Assembly (NCBI GenBank): GCA_022791495.1
Contig: JAAVZE010000090.1
Span: 1-39,652 of the forward strand
Length of the DNA stretch: 39,652 bases
Source of the DNA: Eubacterium sp.
Lineage (GTDB): Bacteria > Bacillota > Clostridia > Lachnospirales > Lachnospiraceae
Direction of reading: 5' to 3'
Below, piece after piece: positions 17,655 to 26,672 of this stretch. Under the pieces are notes generated by a model. It saw only the letters and a program-made list of their open reading frames with translations. It was not told the origin of the DNA and did not search any database. Both the position numbers and the translations under genes were made by a program. Every line of letters begins with the position of its first letter. The first letter of the stretch is position 1.

Positions 17655-17951
17655 TTACCTTTTTCTTTCCACTCTAACAGCTGAGATTTCAGCATTGATT
17701 TCATCAAGAGACATCTCTGGCACATCAGCAGCCTGCTCTCTCAACTCATAGAATGCATTCTTAGCCTCTGCTCTTGTAATTGTTGTATCTGGTAACCTTG
17801 CCTCAAACGGAAGCCCTTTAACCATCTTACTTCTAGTCATAAACATACGGAAAGCTGTTGGTAAATCCATACCAAGAGTCTCGTAAATCTCTGCCACCTC
17901 CTGTTTTAATGCTTTATCTGCACGAAATTGAATCAATACCTGTTCTGCCAT
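17655..17951 (-). CDS. RelB/DinJ-family antitoxin
   Basis: 98 residues from the ATG at 17951, with GGAGGA 6 nt upstream; an upstream in-frame ATG at 17993 lacks a ribosome site. The N-terminus EQVLIQFRADKALKQEVAEIYETLGMDLPTAFRMFM is the RelB/DinJ ribbon-helix-helix DNA-binding domain, and the rest is the Glu-rich toxin-binding tail. It should neutralise the PIN protein encoded directly downstream and repress its own promoter. RelB-type antitoxin with a PIN toxin is a known shuffled pairing. Confidence 0.88.
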   Translation of the reverse strand: MAEQVLIQFRADKALKQEVAEIYETLGMDLPTAFRMFMTRSKMVKGLPFEARLPDTTITRAEAKNAFYELREQAADVPEMSLDEINAEISAVRVERKR

Positions 17952-18007
17952 AATGATTCCTCCTTCACCATACCTTTTGTAGTTATTTTGCATATGTTTG
18001 TAATATT

Positions 18008-18036
18008 ATTATATGTCACTTCATTAAATTTATCAA
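18008..18036 (-). promoter_or_regulatory. Promoter of the toxin-antitoxin operon
   Basis: Minus-strand -35 TTGATA (18031-18036), 17 bp, -10 TATAAT (18008-18013), about 57 nt upstream of the antitoxin start. Confidence 0.65.
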
Positions 18037-18173
18037 CATACATTTGCTTATTCCCGTCATCCGTTCCACCTACCCATTTTCGATTTCAAATATGCCATAT
18101 CCCATTTCTCCTTTCTGATTTTTTGTAATTGGTTTATAATCAAAACAATTACTCCCTGTCACTAATAGGAGAA

Positions 18174-18224
18174 ATGAACACACTAAATTGGAACAGTTTT
18201 GAAAAAAAATTTGAAATATTTTAA
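18174..18224 (+). pseudogene. Truncated 16-codon reading frame at the edge of mobile DNA
   Basis: ATG with AGGAG 2 nt upstream opens MNTLNWNSFEKKFEIF and then stops. The good ribosome site and a TATAAT at 18135-18140 suggest a former gene start whose body was lost. Family not recognised. Confidence 0.3.
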
Positions 18225-18274
18225 TTTACGGACAAAAAGCGGTGATTCCATAATGCAAAAGGAAACAGCAAACC

Positions 18275-18642
18275 ATGAGCGACCGTCCGCAGGCAGTTAC
18301 CATGAGTTTTCAGAGAGAGTATGCCGAACCGTAAGAATGGCTGGTAAAGAACTTTACAGACTGGGCATTTACCTTTCAGTCTGCCTTCCTGTACTATCAG
18401 GATATGGATAAAACTTGATGATATGCAGAAAGATTTATACCGTCAGGGCATGGCTGCGTGTGGCGAGATTGCACCAACTTACCACATAGAATTCTTCTCT
18501 GAAAGTCTGTAAGCATTGTGGCAAAGTGTTCCTTGCTTTCAGACCGAACACGGTATTTTGCAACGGGCAGTGCAAGAACCAGTATAATGTGTATAAGAGC
18601 AGAGGAAAAAGGAGAACGGAGGATTTACCGGATGGAGAATGA
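18275..18642 (+). pseudogene. Frameshifted zinc-ribbon gene of a mobile element
   Basis: Starting at the ATG at 18275 (MSDRPQAVTMSFQREYAEP), reading hits TAA, continues in frame as EWLVKNFTDWAFTFQSAFLYYQDMDK, shifts frame near 18415 to LDDMQKDLYRQGMAACGEIAP, and shifts again near 18510 to VCKHCGKVFLAFRP, then FCNGQCKNQYNVYKSRG, a CxxC-x(n)-CxxxC zinc-ribbon tail. The three pieces join into one plausible protein of about 120 residues, so the gene is broken by at least one stop and two frameshifts. Its end overlaps the RhuM start by 11 nt, so they were probably one operon. Confidence 0.6.
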
Positions 18643-19168
18643 CAAAACGATCGAGGTAGGAAATATCCTTATTTATCAGACAGAAAAAGGCGATACCAGA
18701 ATTGACGTGTTTTTTCAGAATGACGATATTTGGATGAGCCAGTCTGCCCTTGCCAAACTATACAATACAACTCCCCAAAATATAACCACGCATATCCGGA
18801 ATATTTACGCAGATGGGGAATTAGATGAAATTTCAACTTGTAAGGAATTCTTACAAGTTCAAACAGAGGGAAACAGGCAAATCAGACGAAAGAAAAAACA
18901 TTATAATTTCAAAATGATTCTTGCCATTGGCTACCGTGTCCGTTCCAATGTAGGAATGCATTTTAGGAATTGGGCTTCCCATGTCTTAGAGGAATATTCC
19001 CGAAAGGGATTTGCTATGGATGATGAGGCAAAATTATTTTTTAAGACAGTACAAAACAAAATTCATTACGGAGTACATGGGCATACCGCTGCAGAAGTAA
19101 TCATGCAAAGAGCAGATGCAACAAAAGACAACATGGGATTAACTGCTTTTGAAAATATCTCCTATTAG
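18632..19168 (+). pseudogene. RhuM-family protein, internally deleted and truncated
   Basis: 178 residues from the ATG at 18632, with GGAGG 9 nt upstream. The N-terminal part (IDVFFQNDDIWMSQSALAKLYNTTPQNITTHIRNIYADGEL) and KHYNFKMILAIGYRVRSNVG, then FRNWASHVLEEY, are the conserved RhuM (Fic-associated, phage antirepressor-like) region. After KGFAMDD the sequence jumps straight to EAKLFFKTVQNKIHYGVHGHTAAE, which in full-length members lies some 50 residues later, and the end is missing after MGLTAF. Full-length proteins are about 330 residues. The family is common on mobile elements; function is poorly defined. Confidence 0.75.
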
Positions 19169-19232
19169 TGAAGAAGCAACGGTCACATGCCTTGCGAGTG
19201 CCCTTATGCTGACAAGAAATATCTTTCAGGCA

Positions 19233-19292
19233 AACTTCATGCTTTCAGTATGGGGACTTCTGGTGGATATGCTTGTTTTTTCTTTAGACAAC
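19233..19292. repeat. Partial copy of the 17131-17212 element
   Basis: ACTTCATGCTTTCAGTATGG onward matches 17151-17212 with few differences, including the right arm TTCTGGTGGATATGCTTGTT and the tail TTTTTCTTTAGACAAC. The left arm is absent here, so this copy cannot form the long hairpin. Together the copies are direct repeats flanking the toxin-antitoxin and RhuM genes. Confidence 0.75.
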
Positions 19293-19945
19293 CTATTTGG
19301 GGGCGCAAAATCCCCCTTTTCCATGTTTGAGGATCCGGTCTGGATGGAACGAATCTGACGTTTCAGGTTTCCCTTCTCACTTTGGATGTTGGCATTGAAT
19401 GCTTCTTTCAGAGCAACAGTATTTATGTTCACAGCCGCTGCAGTCTGCACATCCGTAGACTTCCCATGTCTGTGTATATCCGTCCTGCTCCCTGCTTTCT
19501 GTCCGGATATGGCGAAGTTCCCTTCCGTCATGACAGATATAATAATGTTCATCTTCAAAAATACGGGTTGTCATGTTGTAATACTTGCTGATATCTTTCT
19601 TCCAGGCACGGGTCTTCCGTTTTTCGTGATCCTGGAGTTTGATATAACTTGCAATCCCGTTCTGTTTCAGATACAGAAGGTTTTTCTCGCTGCAGTATCC
19701 GCTGTCTGCGGTTACTTTTAAAACCGGGATCAGGGTATTGTAATCGGTACACAAATCCGTGAACGATGAAATAGTTCTCCACTGCGATCTGAACGTTGTA
19801 GGCTGGTTTTAACTGACCGTTCAGCATGTGGTCTTCCTTCATCCGCATAAAAATTGCTCCCAGATCCGTTTTGGAATAACTGTTGCGGTCTTTCCCCATG
19901 ATCTCAAAGCATTCTTTATATCCCATCAGGCATTTCCCGCATTCT
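19293..19945 (-). pseudogene. IS1182-family transposase remnant
   Basis: Minus-strand pieces in three frames: [20 protein letters not shown] and [19 protein letters not shown] (19926 to about 19755); [20 protein letters not shown], then [39 protein letters not shown] and CADCSGCEHKYCC (about 19754 to 19400); and ALKEAFNANIQSEKGNLKRQ then RSIQT (about 19420 to 19340). These are the DDE-core and zinc-ribbon segments of IS1182-type transposases. The N-terminal half is missing, a stretch between the first two pieces is deleted, and the C-terminus is lost. No terminal inverted repeats are identifiable. It cannot encode an active enzyme. Confidence 0.8.
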
Positions 19946-19952
19946 TCCTTTT

Positions 19953-19976
19953 GCTCCGCAAACGGAGAACTTTACT
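19953..19976. repeat. 24-nt direct repeat, right copy
   Basis: Identical to 17024-17047. It lies between the truncated transposase and the end of the BspA-like gene. GAATCAGCTTC, present just left of the first copy, also recurs just right of this one. Confidence 0.8.
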
Positions 19977-20020
19977 GCCCTTTTCTCCAGGGAATCAGCT
20001 TCATACTGGTACACCGTGTA

Positions 20021-21310
20021 TCATCCCATCTTATACACTTTCGATTTACTCCACATATCGTTCCCTTTATAGACATACTCCCCATCATATAACGCGAACT
20101 GGATATAGTATTTCTTTCCTTTTTTTGCTTTTATGGTAAACTTCTTTTTGTACCCTTTCGGCTTTACCAAAAAATACTGCCGTTTTATCTTACTGTTTTT
20201 CATGGACGGATCTGTGGAGTAGCGCACACCAATTCCATCCAGTATACAGCGTGCTCCGCTGGCATCTGCCGTGATTGTAAAACGATCCCTGCTTTTCTTT
20301 TTGACTGACACCTTTAAAAATCTTGGCATAACAACGATGGCCCCAGTATCTTTAGCACCATCTGGCACATAATTAAAACATTGAATCCATGACTTGGATT
20401 TCGCAAACCGTGTCTCATTCCAGTTCCATCCGAAAAATACATATCCTTTCTTTTTGGCCGCGGGCATTTTCGCATGAATTCCATATTCATATGTTTTGGG
20501 ACGCTTGCCCTGACAGGTGACGCCATTCATATATTTGTACACCAGCTTATACTCCTTCCCCTTTCCAAACGCCGTTTTCCCTGCTTCCACGACATCTTTC
20601 TTCACACCGTCTACTTTCCATTTGACCAGGTTTGTCTCAATGCCAAATTCTTTTAAACTAAAGTTAAGTGTGGAATGATTTTGAATCTCGCGCAATGACA
20701 CAGCATCCATATAGCTCTTATCCATACTCCTCACTCCTCTTCCGATGACAAGTTTCTTCAAAAACCTCATTTTAGACAGAGCATCCTTACAGATCTTCTC
20801 TACACCGTCCGGGATTATCAGCTCCTGTATGTAGCCAGAGTATTCAAATATACCCGCACTCAATATTTTCAAGTTTTCAGAAAGGCGAATTTTTTTCAAA
20901 TAATAGCAATCGGAGAAAGCGCTCCCACCCACCGAGACGACCGAATCCGGCATATACAATTCTCTAATATTTGAGCAACGAAATGCCGCACCCCCTATAT
21001 GTGTAAGACTATATGGCAGGATTACTTCACTTGCCCTGCACTCATAAAATGTCTCATCATCAATCGAGGTTATCCCCCCCTCCACAACAACTCTTTTTAC
21101 ATCCTCTTTACTTGCCCGCACCAATCGCCCTGAGGTACCGATGGCCCCTGTCCCCCGTATAACCATTGTCCCATCGTCATACAAAAACCACTGAGCTGTT
21201 TCTCCACAGATCCCTGTCTCTGCCACCTCCACCGCCTTGACAGGCGGCGCGAGAAAAAAGGTTAGGCACAAGGAGAACAGAGCTGTTAAGATAATATGTT
21301 TCATATGCAT
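20021..21310 (-). CDS. Secreted BspA-type leucine-rich-repeat protein
   Basis: 429 residues. A signal peptide (MKHIILTALFSLCLTFFLAPPVKA, starting at the third codon) is followed by the Firmicute BspA opener CGETAQWFLYDDGTMVIRGTGAI, then LRR_5 repeats at about 70-210 (repeats of the form ITSIDDETFYECRASEVILP, then LTHIGGAAFRCSNIRELYMP, then VVSVGGSAFSDCYYLKKIRL). A middle segment resembles List-Bact repeats (YKLVYKYMNGVTCQGKR, then GYVFFGWNWNETRF), and the basic C-terminus (TIKAKKGKKYYIQFALYDG) ends in a fibronectin-like strand pattern. There is no LPxTG anchor. It is the last gene of the glycerophosphotransferase unit. Adhesion or cell-surface binding is typical of the family; the target is unknown. 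Confidence 0.85.
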   Translation of the reverse strand: MHMKHIILTALFSLCLTFFLAPPVKAVEVAETGICGETAQWFLYDDGTMVIRGTGAIGTSGRLVRASKEDVKRVVVEGGITSIDDETFYECRASEVILPYSLTHIGGAAFRCSNIRELYMPDSVVSVGGSAFSDCYYLKKIRLSENLKILSAGIFEYSGYIQELIIPDGVEKICKDALSKMRFLKKLVIGRGVRSMDKSYMDAVSLREIQNHSTLNFSLKEFGIETNLVKWKVDGVKKDVVEAGKTAFGKGKEYKLVYKYMNGVTCQGKRPKTYEYGIHAKMPAAKKKGYVFFGWNWNETRFAKSKSWIQCFNYVPDGAKDTGAIVVMPRFLKVSVKKKSRDRFTITADASGARCILDGIGVRYSTDPSMKNSKIKRQYFLVKPKGYKKKFTIKAKKGKKYYIQFALYDGEYVYKGNDMWSKSKVYKMG

Positions 21311-21322
21311 ATAATCTCGCCT

Positions 21323-23080
21323 CTACTTTCTATCCAGCGACATAATTGACTGCGGGAACTTGCTCCCAGTTCCATCCTGATCTGCAGGTGCTACACAGAC
21401 GTATACCTTCTTTGCATCAATTTGTATCCCCTCCAGTTCCATCTTTGTCTTCTTAGAACCTGATACAATCCAAGAGAAGTCTTCCAGATCAAAGAGCTGT
21501 TTTTTCACTATTTTTTTCCCTTTCAACTGGATTCTGGACAATTGTAATTTTGACCCAGTCTGTCTGCCAGAGCTCATATAAATGTTTGAACTTCCGTATA
21601 AATCAATTCCCTGCATTGATGGGTTTGCACCTGACGCTTCAGGATAAAAATAACGATCATCCTTTAATGACTTATAAAAAAGCGGACTGATTATCTCCAC
21701 AGTACTAACCTGACTGCCATCTTTATATAGTATTTGTGTTTCTATACATCCCTGATCTTTTTTGTCGCTACAGAATGCAACCGTCCCCTTTTTCACCAAT
21801 GTCTTGACAAAATCGGAGAAATCATACATAGCTATTTGAATAGTCCTATCATTCTTTTTCTTCCAGATAACAAGTTTTTTATCGGAATATAACCCGGCTT
21901 CCACCTGACGAATCTCTCCATAGTTTTTTCCTGTCTTTGTGGCATATGCCAGGTTTTTGATCAAGCCGTACTTATCCGAATCCGTTCCGTAGTTAATGAT
22001 CTCTCCCGCTTCATACTCGATACACGCTATTTCCGTTCCAAAGTTATAATTTATTACATTATTTTTCTTACCTTCATCTTTTAATACATATGGTTTACAC
22101 GTCATCAGGAAATATGTCTTTCCTCCATGTTTGAAACGCTGCAGGGTCTGTCCATGTCCAAAGCCCTTCAGCAGCATTGCATCCTCAAGCTTACCGGTAA
22201 TCTTATCCTTTCCAGACCTTTTAAAGCGTAACAAAAATGTATGTTCACCGTGATGTTGTGTAGCATACACGTAGTTATCTGTCATACAAAAGTTTTGAAT
22301 TGCCTTTCCCTTCTGTGGATATAGTTTTTTTTCAGTACCTGCATTTTGGTCCGTATTTTCATTTACCTCTTCACTAATTTTCTTTTCCCAATAATCCTTA
22401 CATTTGTTCTCATCCAGATTCAAGTCACATTCCGCCTGGCTCTCCAAAAAGGAAGTATCTCCTTTCTCCAAGTTCAGCAACATCGGCCTATCTTCCCGAT
22501 ATTCGTAGGGGGCGTACTCATTTCGGCTTTTCAGATATGCTTCATAATCCGCATCGCACTCAAAGTCCTCCGGTCCCCAGATCGTCTCACCAAAATATGC
22601 TTCCTCCTCTTCCTCGTCATCATCTTCTTCCAGTGCCTGATCCCACATTCTTATTCCATAAACAGAATATTCCGATAATTCCAAATCATCCTTACATCTT
22701 GCAATAAATCCAAAGCTGACCTCACCACCTGGTGCGATGTTCTGGTTATAGGATTGGTTTTCCAGATAATGATATTCCTCTTCCTGCTCAATGATCATAT
22801 CTCCCCATCGACTGAACTGCCTATAAGAGACCTCACAGCCCTCCTCATATTCAGATAAATCGGTCGCATCATAGCATTCTGTGATCTCTGACTTCTCTTC
22901 ATCACAGCATACAGTTATGCCAAACTTAACGGAACCTTTTGCCTCGATATCCTGATTCCAATCCGCATTTTTTATTATATAGTGACCGGACTCGTGATAA
23001 ATCACCTCCGCATTCCAGATATTTTCAATGTCATCCTCAAAATCGAGGGCAACCATCCAGTTATCCATCTTCTCATCCAT
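21323..23080 (-). CDS. Helveticin-J-like propeller protein with N-terminal CBM2-like repeats, no signal peptide
   Basis: 585 residues. The N-terminus has two copies of a CBM2-like motif: IENIWNAEVIYHESGHYIIK then ADWNQDIEAKGSVKFGIT (about 19-55), and YHYLENQSYNQNIAPGGEVSFGF (about 103-125). A very acidic linker follows (EEDDDEEEEEAYFG). From about 265 to the end, the pattern IQNFCMTDNYVYATQHHGEH, then LLKGFGHGQTLQRF, then repeated beta strands, resembles helveticin J class III bacteriocins. The protein begins inside the first CBM2-like unit without a secretion signal, and the start has only a distant GAGGAG, so it may be a 5'-truncated gene. It starts 5 nt after a glycerophosphotransferase gene. 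Confidence 0.65.
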   Translation of the reverse strand: MDEKMDNWMVALDFEDDIENIWNAEVIYHESGHYIIKNADWNQDIEAKGSVKFGITVCCDEEKSEITECYDATDLSEYEEGCEVSYRQFSRWGDMIIEQEEEYHYLENQSYNQNIAPGGEVSFGFIARCKDDLELSEYSVYGIRMWDQALEEDDDEEEEEAYFGETIWGPEDFECDADYEAYLKSRNEYAPYEYREDRPMLLNLEKGDTSFLESQAECDLNLDENKCKDYWEKKISEEVNENTDQNAGTEKKLYPQKGKAIQNFCMTDNYVYATQHHGEHTFLLRFKRSGKDKITGKLEDAMLLKGFGHGQTLQRFKHGGKTYFLMTCKPYVLKDEGKKNNVINYNFGTEIACIEYEAGEIINYGTDSDKYGLIKNLAYATKTGKNYGEIRQVEAGLYSDKKLVIWKKKNDRTIQIAMYDFSDFVKTLVKKGTVAFCSDKKDQGCIETQILYKDGSQVSTVEIISPLFYKSLKDDRYFYPEASGANPSMQGIDLYGSSNIYMSSGRQTGSKLQLSRIQLKGKKIVKKQLFDLEDFSWIVSGSKKTKMELEGIQIDAKKVYVCVAPADQDGTGSKFPQSIMSLDRK

Positions 23081-23085
23081 TAAAT

Positions 23086-24267
23086 TTACCCAATCAGCTC
23101 CTCAATGAGCTTCACCACCTTTTCCGATGCTCTTCCATCGTCCCAGATGTTATATTTCTCGCGGAATTTCTCGAAGCGTTCTTCGTATTCCCTCGGATCG
23201 TAATTCAGGATATTACTTATAAGCTGTTCCGTATCGGATGAAATCGGTCCTGGCATCTCGCCTTCATAGTCAAAATAAAATCCTCGCAGATCATTTCTGT
23301 ACTTTTCCAGATCGTAGGCATAGAAAAACATCGGCCGATTCAGGATACTGTAATCAAACATGACAGAAGAATAATCCGTGATCAACATATCTGACGCAAG
23401 AAACAGTTCAGCTATGTCATGGCTCTGGTCAAAATGATAAATAAATCCTTTATAGGGAAACCAGTCAATATAATCCATGATCAGATAATGATACTTAACG
23501 ATCAGTATATAGTCCTCCTGGAGTTTCTCCATAAGAAGGTCAAAGGATAGTTTGGGGCTGAACTTATAACTGGAATTCTCCTCAAATTCATCGTCACGGA
23601 AGGTGGGCGCATAAAGAAGGATCTTTTTATCCAACGGCAGCCCCAGCCGCCTTTTCAACAGCCAGATATCCTCTTCATTGTTTTTTGAAAACAGCAGGTC
23701 ATTTCTCGGATACCCGATCTCCAACATCTCTTTATCAAAGGCAAAAGCGCGGCGGAACGTAGCTGTAGAAAATGGGTTCTGGGAAATCAGATAATCCCAG
23801 ATCTGCACATTTTTCACAAAACCCTTCTGATACGTGCCAATGTCTGTCTCATTCATCATGAATACATTATCCATGTCAAGAACCAGCTTCTTTAACGGTG
23901 TTCCGTGCCAGGTCTGGATATAAAAACAGTTTTTCCGCTTTACGAGCCATTCCGGCTGACGGCAGTCAAATACCCACACCTTTGCTGTCGCCATATAATA
24001 GAGATAACGCAGCCTTCCATAACGGAACTGGTAGCCATCCCCGGGGATCGGATAGGGAATACTTTCATAAAACCAGGTGCATTCCCATTTCTCCTGATAA
24101 CCATTTTCCACCATATATTCAAAGATATGCCTTGGATTCCCTGAATAACTCTTTCCCAGACTGGAATCAAATACGATCCTTTTTTTGTTTACCGGGAGCA
24201 CAACACACATAACACGGTATATGACAATCACTATTTTTTTTACGAGAAACCGAATCAAATTTCTCAT
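23086..24267 (-). CDS. CDP-glycerol:glycerophosphotransferase family protein (TagB/TagF-like)
   Basis: 393 residues. A hydrophobic, basic N-terminus (VKKIVIVIYRVMCVVLPVNK) suits membrane association. The catalytic region shows family motifs: FIQTWHGTPLKKL-type sequence YIQTWHGTPLKKLVLDMD (His and Lys of the active site), YPRNDLL, ILLYAPTFRD and TDYSSVMFDYSILNRPMFFY. These enzymes move glycerol- or ribitol-phosphate from CDP-alditol onto a teichoic-acid chain at the inner membrane face. The start overlaps the upstream bifunctional gene by 4 nt (ATGA). Whether it is a primase (TagB type) or a polymerase (TagF type) is not decidable here. Confidence 0.88.
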   Translation of the reverse strand: MRNLIRFLVKKIVIVIYRVMCVVLPVNKKRIVFDSSLGKSYSGNPRHIFEYMVENGYQEKWECTWFYESIPYPIPGDGYQFRYGRLRYLYYMATAKVWVFDCRQPEWLVKRKNCFYIQTWHGTPLKKLVLDMDNVFMMNETDIGTYQKGFVKNVQIWDYLISQNPFSTATFRRAFAFDKEMLEIGYPRNDLLFSKNNEEDIWLLKRRLGLPLDKKILLYAPTFRDDEFEENSSYKFSPKLSFDLLMEKLQEDYILIVKYHYLIMDYIDWFPYKGFIYHFDQSHDIAELFLASDMLITDYSSVMFDYSILNRPMFFYAYDLEKYRNDLRGFYFDYEGEMPGPISSDTEQLISNILNYDPREYEERFEKFREKYNIWDDGRASEKVVKLIEELIG

Positions 24268-26642
24268 GTCTGCTCCTTCCCGAACACAATATCAATGGCA
24301 CGCTGAGAAGCAAAACCGTCATCCACACTGCAGAATCTCTCATAAAACTGCTCATAACGCTCCTTGTACTGTTCCGTAACTTTATCGATATTATGAAGTG
24401 CTTCCACAAGTTCATCGTTTGTCTGAAGGATCGGTCCCGGAAGTTCTTTGTTCATATCAAAGTACATTCCCCGGATCTCTCCTTTGTAATCCTCATAATC
24501 ATACACAAAAAACAGCATTGGCCGCCTCAGGTTAGCAAAGTCAAAAAAGACAGAAGAATAGTCTGTAATACAGATATCCGAAGCCAGATACAACCTGGAT
24601 ACATCATTGTACGTACTCCCATTATATACAAAATCCTCCAGCCCTGTGAGATCAAGAATATCAGCGATATAATAATGGGTCCGCAGAAGCAGCACACTGT
24701 CTTTGCCAAATTCCCGGCGCATCCGCTCCAGATCCATAGCCAGGGTAAATTTATATTTTGCCTTGCCGTAAAATTGATTGTCACGCCATGTCGGCGCATA
24801 CAGGATCACTCGTTTGTCCTCCGGAATGCCAAACTCCCGTTTTACTTCCCTGGCGATCTCTCCAGCGCGTTCCGAATAGAGAATATCGTTTCGCGGGTAG
24901 CCCACCTCGATGATCTGCTCCCTTGGATAGCAGAAGGCGCGCTCAAATACATCCGTGGAAAAACGGTTTGCTGAGATCAAATAATTCCATGCCTTGCTCT
25001 GACGGTAAAACAATTTCTTATGATCCTGGCTCACTGCATGGATATCATCCAGGTCAAAGGCAAGCTTTTTCAACGGTGTTCCATGCCAGGTCTCCAGAAA
25101 TACGACGCCCTCCCGTTTTTTAAACCATGCCGGCTGTCTCGTATTACAGATGAAATATTTAGCCCGGGAGGTATAGTATACATACCTCAGAGAATGTCTC
25201 TTACAGATGGATGGATGTCCCTTCATCTCTGGCGCCCTCTTATTCAGACACCAGATATAACGATATTTATCGCCATAAGTATCATACAGATATTCATACA
25301 GATACTTCGGACTATCCGAATAGCTCTTCCCAAAAAAACTCTCCACAAATACCCAGTTTTCTTTTGTGGGCATTTTCTTGAAAAAACGTTTATCCAAAAA
25401 TCTCCAGTATTGAATGGGTTTACCAATCAGCCCTCTTTTCTTTTTAAAGATATAAGCGAGACGTCCCATAGGTTTTGCCAGCCGGTATTTGCCTCTCACG
25501 ATAAACTCCAGTTCCCGGCGCCTGAAAAACTTCAAATCCTTCTTAATACGCTTTAAATCTTCCTTTGGAATCTTCTGAAGATTCTGTGTATACCTGACGC
25601 TCTTCTTCCCCTTCAGGCTGCCAGGGAATTTACCGATGGTATACATACAGAGACAGCGGTACAAAGCATAACGAAGATGTTCATCTGCCTGGGCAAGAAT
25701 CTCATACGCCTGCTCGTGACTCTCTATGTACTCACGAGTTCTGCGTTTTCTCTTCTTCTGGCTCAGTGCCGGCAGATGAATCGGATCATTCCGATGTCTC
25801 CACACATAGATACTGCTGCCATCCACCCACATCTCCCCGGCTGCTCCGGCAAGAACCTTCGCCACCACAGGCATATCCGAGTAAAACGTATTGTATTCAT
25901 CAAAGGTCAGTCCCAGACTATCAAAATAGTCTCTTCGGATCAACAAATGCTGTATCGTAAAACGTTTCTTCAGGATCTGCTCCAGGCCTTCTCCCTCCAG
26001 AGGACAGATTCCCTCGATCTCGGAATCCGGTTTGGCTTTCTCAAAGTCAAAGCTTACAGGGCGGAACCAGGAACTCCAGCGATTACCAGTGACCACCTTT
26101 GCCTTCTTCTCATCTGCCAGCTTTACCAATTTTGCCAGTGCGTCTTCCCACAGATAATCGTCAGCATCCAGAAAATAAATATACTCACCCTCTGCATACT
26201 TCAGTCCCATATTTCTTGCTGCCGCCACGCCAAAAGGGCGCAGTGGGATCTCTAGTTCCCCCTCAAAAGGCATATCCCCACTCAACGCTTCACTACCGGA
26301 ATCATCCATATCATTATCATCCTCACTGGCTGCCCGGGAACGCTCCCGCTCTTCTTTATATGCCTCAAACTCTTCCTCTGTCATACCCAGTGATATTCTT
26401 TTTTTATTCTGAAAAAACTGATGTTTCCTGTCAAAATATTCATCTGCATCAATTTCATCATCCATCACAATATGCTTTACATTTTTCATAGCCAGCACCT
26501 GCTCTGGAACCTCATGACCATCCTTGTCATCTACCAGAATGATCTCAAAATCAGATAAATTCTGATCCTCAATACTTTGAATGCATTCCTCCAAATAGGA
26601 CGGCCCCTTCAGATAAGGGACGATAACACTAACCTTTGACAT
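24264..26642 (-). CDS. Bifunctional GT2 glycosyltransferase / CDP-glycerol glycerophosphotransferase
   Basis: About 792 residues from the ATG at 26642 (MSKVSVIVPYLKGPSYLEE), which has GGAGGAT just upstream; a longer start at 26669 lacks a ribosome site. Residues 1-310: GT-A (GT2) domain with SVIVPYLKG, FEIILVDDKDG, AAARNMGLKYAEGEYIYFLD and the metal-binding DADDYL. Within it lies an unusual charged insert of about 70 residues (DEYFDRKHQFFQNKKR through DDNDMDDSGSEALSG). Residues about 400-790: TagF domain with FLETWHGTPLKKL, YPRNDILY, ILYAPTWRD and ITDYSSVFFDF. It probably adds both a sugar and an alditol phosphate to a wall polymer. Confidence 0.88.
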   Translation of the reverse strand: MSKVSVIVPYLKGPSYLEECIQSIEDQNLSDFEIILVDDKDGHEVPEQVLAMKNVKHIVMDDEIDADEYFDRKHQFFQNKKRISLGMTEEEFEAYKEERERSRAASEDDNDMDDSGSEALSGDMPFEGELEIPLRPFGVAAARNMGLKYAEGEYIYFLDADDYLWEDALAKLVKLADEKKAKVVTGNRWSSWFRPVSFDFEKAKPDSEIEGICPLEGEGLEQILKKRFTIQHLLIRRDYFDSLGLTFDEYNTFYSDMPVVAKVLAGAAGEMWVDGSSIYVWRHRNDPIHLPALSQKKRKRRTREYIESHEQAYEILAQADEHLRYALYRCLCMYTIGKFPGSLKGKKSVRYTQNLQKIPKEDLKRIKKDLKFFRRRELEFIVRGKYRLAKPMGRLAYIFKKKRGLIGKPIQYWRFLDKRFFKKMPTKENWVFVESFFGKSYSDSPKYLYEYLYDTYGDKYRYIWCLNKRAPEMKGHPSICKRHSLRYVYYTSRAKYFICNTRQPAWFKKREGVVFLETWHGTPLKKLAFDLDDIHAVSQDHKKLFYRQSKAWNYLISANRFSTDVFERAFCYPREQIIEVGYPRNDILYSERAGEIAREVKREFGIPEDKRVILYAPTWRDNQFYGKAKYKFTLAMDLERMRREFGKDSVLLLRTHYYIADILDLTGLEDFVYNGSTYNDVSRLYLASDICITDYSSVFFDFANLRRPMLFFVYDYEDYKGEIRGMYFDMNKELPGPILQTNDELVEALHNIDKVTEQYKERYEQFYERFCSVDDGFASQRAIDIVFGKEQT

Positions 26643-26672
26643 TTTATCCTCCAAACCTTCCTCTGCCATATT

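Noticed and set aside
19293-19945. Active insertion sequence
   Set aside because: The transposase is split over three frames, lacks both ends, and no terminal inverted repeats or target duplication were found.
18000-20010. CRISPR array
   Set aside because: The repeats here are two-copy and differently spaced, with no regular spacers and no cas genes.
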